10,390 nt of DNA from Chloroflexota bacterium (lineage in GTDB: Bacteria; Chloroflexota; Dehalococcoidia; JACQGW01): the NCBI GenBank assembly GCA_016199325.1, contig JACQGW010000007.1:1-10390 (forward strand). The letters run 5' to 3'. Both the position numbers and the translations under genes were made by a program. This document shows, piece by piece, positions 7,183-10,390 of the stretch. Position 1 is the stretch's first letter. Each line of letters starts with the position of its first letter. The notes beneath the pieces are model-generated. The model was not told the origin of the DNA, did no database searches, and saw nothing but the letters and a program-made list of their open reading frames with translations.

Positions 7183-7193
7183 TGGTCTGACCA
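7183..7193. promoter_or_regulatory. FadR-type GntR operator TGGTCTGACCA
   Basis: A perfect palindrome, TGGTC-T-GACCA, matching the TGGTNNNACCA half-site arrangement of the FadR subfamily of GntR regulators and resembling the core of E. coli FadR operators. It starts five bases past the -10 of the predicted methyltransferase promoter and spans the expected transcription start, the normal place for repression. The regulator encoded at 9559-10269 belongs to the right subfamily. Regulation of this promoter by that protein is inferred. Confidence 0.65.
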
Positions 7194-7198
7194 ATATC

Positions 7199-7227
7199 AG
7201 GCTACTGCGCCGCCTGCTTCTTGTCAA
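7199..7227 (-). promoter_or_regulatory. Promoter of the MttB-family gene
   Basis: On the minus strand a perfect TTGACA (7227-7222) is followed by a 17-base spacer and TAGCCT (7204-7199), which matches three of six -10 positions including the key T, A and T. The expected start is near 7192, inside the palindromic operator. The leader to ATG 7093 would be about 100 bases. The promoter lies within 80 bases of the end of the phosphotriesterase-like gene. Confidence 0.6.
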
Positions 7228-7276
7228 TCCCAGTCCTGGCTCAGGGCCCAGCGGCCGCAACCGGGACGAACGGGAG

Positions 7277-8341
7277 CTAGGCAATCGTCAGCGCCCGGGC
7301 GGGGTTGTCGACGAGTATGCGGTCGATCTCCTCCTGGGCCAACCCCAGGCGGCGCATCAGGGGAACCACGCGCAACGGAATGTGGTGCAGGCCCGGGCCC
7401 CCGTAGCGCGCCAGGCGCGATTTCGTACAGCAATCGTGCGAGATAAGCACTCGGTCCAGGTAGCCATCTTCCACAAGACAGCGTATCCGCTCGACGCGCG
7501 TGGCGTCGTTGGGCCATTCGGAATCGGGCGCGGGAAAGCCGTGGGAGTCCTCCTTGCCGAAAAGGTCGTAGGCCAGGTAGCAGCCCGTCCCGGCGATCCG
7601 GCGCAGACCCTTGCGCTCGGGGATGCGGTTGTCCAGGTGGCACATGACGGTGCGGGTGAGGTCGCCCCCGGCCGCCTCGACTATCCGCAGCGCCTCCAGC
7701 GGCGCCGCGGGATTGCGGCCCGGGTGGACGTAGAGGGCCACGCCCGTCGCCACCTGCGCCCGAGCGGCGGCGCGGAGCACCCTGGCCTCGTCCGGATGCA
7801 CAGGCCACGAGGTGCCGATCTCGCCGATGACGCCGGCGCGCGCCCCGTCGACGCCCTCAAGAACCTGGCGAACGATCTGCTCGCAGATCTCCGTCTCGCT
7901 CCAGCCGGCCAGCTCCGGCGGATGCGAGATCTGCGTGTAGTACCCTCCGCCCATCACGACGTGGGTGCGGCTGCTGCGCGCGATGGCCAGCAGGCCGGCT
8001 GGGTCGTAGCCGACGCCCAGCGACGTGGCGTCGACAATGCTGTCGCCTCCGGCGCGGCGGAAGAGCGCTACTTCGTCAACGGCTTCGTCGATGCTGTCGA
8101 GGATCAGGTTGAGCCGGTACAGGTGTCCGTTGGCCTGGACGTCGTAGCGATTCTCCAGCGTGATGGGCTGCTCCCACTTCGCGCGCTGGCTCGGCGTCGC
8201 AGCCGGCTGGCGGTAGGCCACGGACTGATCCACCAGGAGATGCTCGTGGGGGAGCGTGACCCCCAGCTCGCCTGGTTTGATGAGACCGCATACCGTCTGC
8301 ACCATGCCCGTGCGCGTCGACATCGCGTTACCCTCTATCAT
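7277..8341 (-). CDS. Phosphotriesterase-like metallohydrolase (amidohydrolase superfamily)
   Basis: A 354-residue TIM-barrel protein of the phosphotriesterase/PHP family (COG1735). The binuclear metal ligands are all recognisable: HEH at 32-34 in TLPHEHLL, bridging Glu174 in VIGEIGTSW (Glu instead of the carbamylated Lys of true phosphotriesterase), His206 in YVHPGRN, His235 in MCHLDNR, and Asp303 in ISHDCC. Relatives include lactonases and uncharacterised hydrolases, so lactone, ester or amide hydrolysis is more likely than organophosphate cleavage. ATG 8341 overlaps the preceding oxidase stop as ATGA and has GGAGGT six bases upstream. An in-frame ATG at 8323 with GAGGG is a real alternative (348 residues). 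The frame is open to 8758, but that part is an off-frame reading of the oxidase gene. It is last in a unit with the regulator and oxidase. Confidence 0.9.
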   Translation of the reverse strand: MIEGNAMSTRTGMVQTVCGLIKPGELGVTLPHEHLLVDQSVAYRQPAATPSQRAKWEQPITLENRYDVQANGHLYRLNLILDSIDEAVDEVALFRRAGGDSIVDATSLGVGYDPAGLLAIARSSRTHVVMGGGYYTQISHPPELAGWSETEICEQIVRQVLEGVDGARAGVIGEIGTSWPVHPDEARVLRAAARAQVATGVALYVHPGRNPAAPLEALRIVEAAGGDLTRTVMCHLDNRIPERKGLRRIAGTGCYLAYDLFGKEDSHGFPAPDSEWPNDATRVERIRCLVEDGYLDRVLISHDCCTKSRLARYGGPGLHHIPLRVVPLMRRLGLAQEEIDRILVDNPARALTIA

Positions 8342-9552
8342 TCCCCCACCTCCGGTAGCAATTCCAGGAACAGATCCGGCAGATCGAAGCTCGCGAAACG
8401 GGCGAGCAGGAGCGGCTCGAGCGCGAACGAGGGCTCCTGGCCGAGAACGCACTGTCTGATCAGCTCGCCCGTGATCGGCGCGAGCGTCGTTCCGAGCCCC
8501 TCGTGCCCGGTCGCCACGTAGAAGCCCTCTACGCCCTCGACGGGGCCGATAATCGGCAGGTGGTCGGGGGTGTGGGGGCGGAGCCCGGTATAGGCGCGCA
8601 GGACCCGTACACCGGCCAGATGTGGGACCAGGCGTTTCGCCCGCTGGGCGAGGATGGCGGCGACGTCGATGCGCGTGGCGCTGTCGAATCCGACAAACTC
8701 CCGGCTCGTGCCGATCAGGACGTTCCCCGCCGGCTTCTGTTCGGAAGCGATGGCGCACCCAAACTGCCGGTGGTCCACAACGCCTTCGCCAAAGCTGCTC
8801 TCGTGTGTCCCGTGCAGGCCGGCCTCCTGGATCTTGTGGCGGTACAGGCGATAGGGCAGGCTCTCGGTGATCAGCACGTGGCCCTTGCGCGGGATCACCG
8901 GGATCCGCACGCCAACCATCGCGCCAATCTCGGGCGTCGAGAGGCCAGCCGCGTTGACGACCACAGGCGTGGCGATGAAGCCGCGGCTGGTCGCTACGCC
9001 GCTGATGCGCCCTGCCGGGGTGCGGTCGATGCGCAGCACGGTGCTGCCTGTCTCCAGCATGGCGCCAGAGCGGCGCGCAGATTCCGCCATTACGGGGGCC
9101 ACGCGCATCGACAGGACCATCGCCTCAAGTGGGCTGAGCGCGGCGCCGACGGCTTCCGCCGTGACGCATGGCTCGGCCTCCCGGAGTGCCTCTCGGTCGA
9201 GATAGTGGCACGGGATGCCCTCGGCCTGCATCGCCGCCACCAGGTGATGAACCGCGGGCAGCTCGCCGTCATTCAGGGCCACAGTCAACTGGCCCGGCAC
9301 CTCGTACTCGAGGTCGAACGGCAGCTCCTGGCTCAGTTGCTCCCACAGGCGCAGGCTGGCAACGCCCAGCCGCAACTCCAGAGGCGTGTTGTGCATGAGC
9401 GCCAGGCCGCCGTGGGAAGCGCGGGAGGTCCCGGACGAGAAGTACTCTCTCTCGACCAGGTGGACGCTCAACCCCGCTCGCGCGAGGGAATACGCGCAGG
9501 CCGTTCCAATCACCCCGCCGCCAACCACCACGACGTCTGCTGTGCTGCCCAT
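8338..9552 (-). CDS. FAD-dependent oxidoreductase, DAO family (glycine/D-amino acid or sarcosine oxidase-like)
   Basis: A 404-residue flavoprotein of the DAO superfamily, which oxidises the C-N bond of amino acids or N-methylated amines. The N-terminal Rossmann motif is VVVVGGGVIGTACAYSLARA (Gly11, Gly13, Gly16), with Glu34 ending the second strand (HLVERE) to bind the adenosine ribose. The family's SRASHGGLA loop (43-51), NAAGLSTPEIG (200-210), GLRPHTPDHLPIIG (323-336) and the C-terminal flavin-binding GHEGLGTTLAPITGELI (349-365) are all present. The substrate is not determinable; no electron-acceptor subunit or sarcosine oxidase alpha/gamma/delta gene is seen. ATG 9552 lies six bases after the regulator's stop with only a weak GAG-containing ribosome site, suggesting coupling to it. 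The 3' end overlaps the next gene by ATGA. With an MttB-family gene nearby, demethylation of a secondary or tertiary N-methyl amine is plausible. Confidence 0.9.
   Translation of the reverse strand: MGSTADVVVVGGGVIGTACAYSLARAGLSVHLVEREYFSSGTSRASHGGLALMHNTPLELRLGVASLRLWEQLSQELPFDLEYEVPGQLTVALNDGELPAVHHLVAAMQAEGIPCHYLDREALREAEPCVTAEAVGAALSPLEAMVLSMRVAPVMAESARRSGAMLETGSTVLRIDRTPAGRISGVATSRGFIATPVVVNAAGLSTPEIGAMVGVRIPVIPRKGHVLITESLPYRLYRHKIQEAGLHGTHESSFGEGVVDHRQFGCAIASEQKPAGNVLIGTSREFVGFDSATRIDVAAILAQRAKRLVPHLAGVRVLRAYTGLRPHTPDHLPIIGPVEGVEGFYVATGHEGLGTTLAPITGELIRQCVLGQEPSFALEPLLLARFASFDLPDLFLELLPEVGE
8348..8353 (-). promoter_or_regulatory. Ribosome binding site for the phosphotriesterase-like gene
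   Basis: GGAGGT on the minus strand lies six bases before ATG 8341 and inside the last codons of the oxidase gene. It favours the ATGA-overlap start. A second site, GAGGG at 8331-8335, serves the alternative ATG at 8323. Confidence 0.6.
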
Positions 9553-9558
9553 CGCCGC

Positions 9559-10269
9559 TCAGAACCGCACGCTGGCCAGAGTGAATCGCTCCACGTCCGC
9601 GATGTGCTCGCGCATAGCCGCCCGTGCCCCCTCGACGTCCCCCTTGGCTATCTGCTCGTAGATCCGCTTGTGGAACCCCAGGCTCCTGATGTTGCCGCTC
9701 TCCGGGTCCTCGCTTCGCTCGCGGCCGAACCGCAGCAGCTCTCTGATGGAGGAGAGCATCTTCAGCATCACGCTGTTGTGGCTCGCCCTGGCCAGCGCCT
9801 GATGGAACGCGGCGTCGAGCTCCGCCGTGGGACGATGCTTGAGCGCCGCCGCCTCGTATTGCCGCAACGCCCGTTCGATCTGAGCCAGATCGTCGGCGGA
9901 TGCCCGCATGCAGGCCAGCGCCGCGATCTCGGACTCGATCACCCGCCGCACCTCAAACAGCTCCATCAGAGACTGCTTCTCCAGGGCCGCCGCCACGCCC
10001 GCCATGTCAACCACCGAGCTCCCGGTGGAATTGCCGTTCGCCGACGTGACCACGGACCCTGAGCCGGGCTTCACTTCGATGTACCCGAGCGCCGCCAGGC
10101 CGCGCAGCGCCTCGCGCACACAGGAGCGGCTCACGCCGAACATGCTGATAAGCTTCCGTTCGGACGGCAGCATATCGCCCGGCTTGAGCACCCCCCCTTT
10201 TATCTGCGCGAGGATCTGTTCGATGACCGATTGCGTCAGCGTGAGCTTCTGAGCAGTGAAAACCTGCAT
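9559..10269 (-). CDS. GntR-family transcriptional regulator, FadR subfamily (FCD domain)
   Basis: A 236-residue cytosolic DNA-binding regulator. The N-terminal winged helix-turn-helix covers about residues 8-76, with the typical GGVLKPGDMLPSERKL, FGVSRSCVREALRGLAALGY and wing KPGSGSVVTS segments. The C-terminal all-helical FCD effector domain covers about 100-230. It retains the metal-binding set Asp152 and His156 (ELDAAFHQAL), His200 (LGFHKRI) and His222 (MREHIADVE). Such metal sites bind small carboxylates, so an organic or amino acid is the expected signal. ATG 10269 is well supported by AAGGAGG six bases upstream. It is first in a unit with the oxidase and hydrolase genes, and a matching palindrome sits over the methyltransferase promoter. 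No full palindrome is visible in its own upstream region, so self-regulation is not shown. Confidence 0.94.
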   Translation of the reverse strand: MQVFTAQKLTLTQSVIEQILAQIKGGVLKPGDMLPSERKLISMFGVSRSCVREALRGLAALGYIEVKPGSGSVVTSANGNSTGSSVVDMAGVAAALEKQSLMELFEVRRVIESEIAALACMRASADDLAQIERALRQYEAAALKHRPTAELDAAFHQALARASHNSVMLKMLSSIRELLRFGRERSEDPESGNIRSLGFHKRIYEQIAKGDVEGARAAMREHIADVERFTLASVRF

Positions 10270-10275
10270 AGCGCG

Positions 10276-10282
10276 CCTCCTT
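10276..10282 (-). promoter_or_regulatory. Strong ribosome binding site of the GntR regulator gene
   Basis: AAGGAGG lies six bases before ATG 10269. It is a near-ideal Shine-Dalgarno sequence and fixes the start of the regulator. Confidence 0.7.
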
Positions 10283-10360
10283 GGGTACCGGAGCGGTGAG
10301 CAGGACCATTGAGCCGGGGAGAGGGCAAGAGCCCTGATCTAGCTTGGCCTCCGGTTCCGG

Positions 10361-10387
10361 CCCCCGACCCCTGGCCCCTGACCCCCG
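10361..10387. repeat. C-rich heptamer array (CCCCTGA-like)
   Basis: Consecutive seven-base units CCCCCGA (10361-10367), CCCCTGG (10368-10374), CCCCTGA (10375-10381) and CCCCCGC continue to the window edge. They lie upstream of the regulator gene in non-coding DNA and probably extend beyond the window. On the minus strand they read as G-rich units. No promoter is recognisable between this array and the regulator start. Confidence 0.55.
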
Positions 10388-10390
10388 CTC

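Noticed and set aside
8342..8758. N-terminal extension of the phosphotriesterase-like protein
   Set aside because: The residues are an Arg/Pro-rich off-frame reading of the oxidase gene end. Good starts with ribosome sites exist at 8341 and 8323.
8503..10062. Long plus-strand open frame of 519 codons
   Set aside because: It lies antisense across two well-supported genes (oxidase and regulator), has a composition rich in Arg, Gly, His and Gln typical of reverse-frame readings in GC-rich DNA, and shows no recognisable domain.
10304..10308. Half operator TGGTC (minus strand) upstream of the GntR regulator gene
   Set aside because: The expected GACCA partner is absent (the following bases are CTGCTC), so this single half-site is not enough to claim autoregulation.

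Overview
The window is a GC-rich bacterial chromosomal segment with ten protein-coding genes, all on the minus strand, so transcription runs from high to low coordinates. No RNA gene, insertion sequence, CRISPR array or plus-strand gene can be supported, and no gene-free stretch exceeds about 185 bases. The best guess for the host is a Chloroflexota bacterium or a similar uncultured high-GC lineage. The reasons are the Tat-type lipoprotein signal followed by a long Pro/Ala/Thr linker on the solute-binding protein, the mix of a peptide-type ABC importer, MttB-like and phosphotriesterase-like genes, and short low-complexity repeats between genes. This is an inference from style, not a marker-based assignment.

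Region 1 (10390 to 7277) holds a FadR-type GntR regulator, a DAO-family FAD amine oxidase/dehydrogenase, and a phosphotriesterase-like metallohydrolase. They are tightly packed (a 6-base gap, then an ATGA start/stop overlap) and look like one transcription unit.

Region 2 (7276 to 5627) holds an MttB-family methyltransferase without pyrrolysine. Its upstream gap contains a good sigma-70-like promoter (TTGACA, 17-base spacer, TAGCCT). A perfect FadR-type palindrome, TGGTCAGACCA, begins 5 bases after the -10 and covers the expected transcription start. This ties the methyltransferase to the regulator encoded at the window's right end.

Region 3 (5626 to 1870) holds a family 5 solute-binding lipoprotein and two permeases of a Dpp/Opp-type importer. 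No ATPase gene follows.

Region 4 (1869 to 1) holds a YciI-like protein and a histidine phosphatase expressed from their own promoter. A striking heptamer-based inverted repeat follows, then a HAD hydrolase of the haloacid dehalogenase type. This part looks like housekeeping or accessory metabolism rather than part of the catabolic locus.

Working model (inference): the importer takes up a small, probably N-methylated, compound. MttB removes a methyl group to a corrinoid protein encoded elsewhere, the FAD enzyme oxidises an amine or N-methyl amino acid, and the phosphotriesterase-like enzyme opens a lactone, ester or amide. The GntR protein senses a carboxylate intermediate. The corrinoid protein, its activase and the transporter ATPases are all absent from the window.
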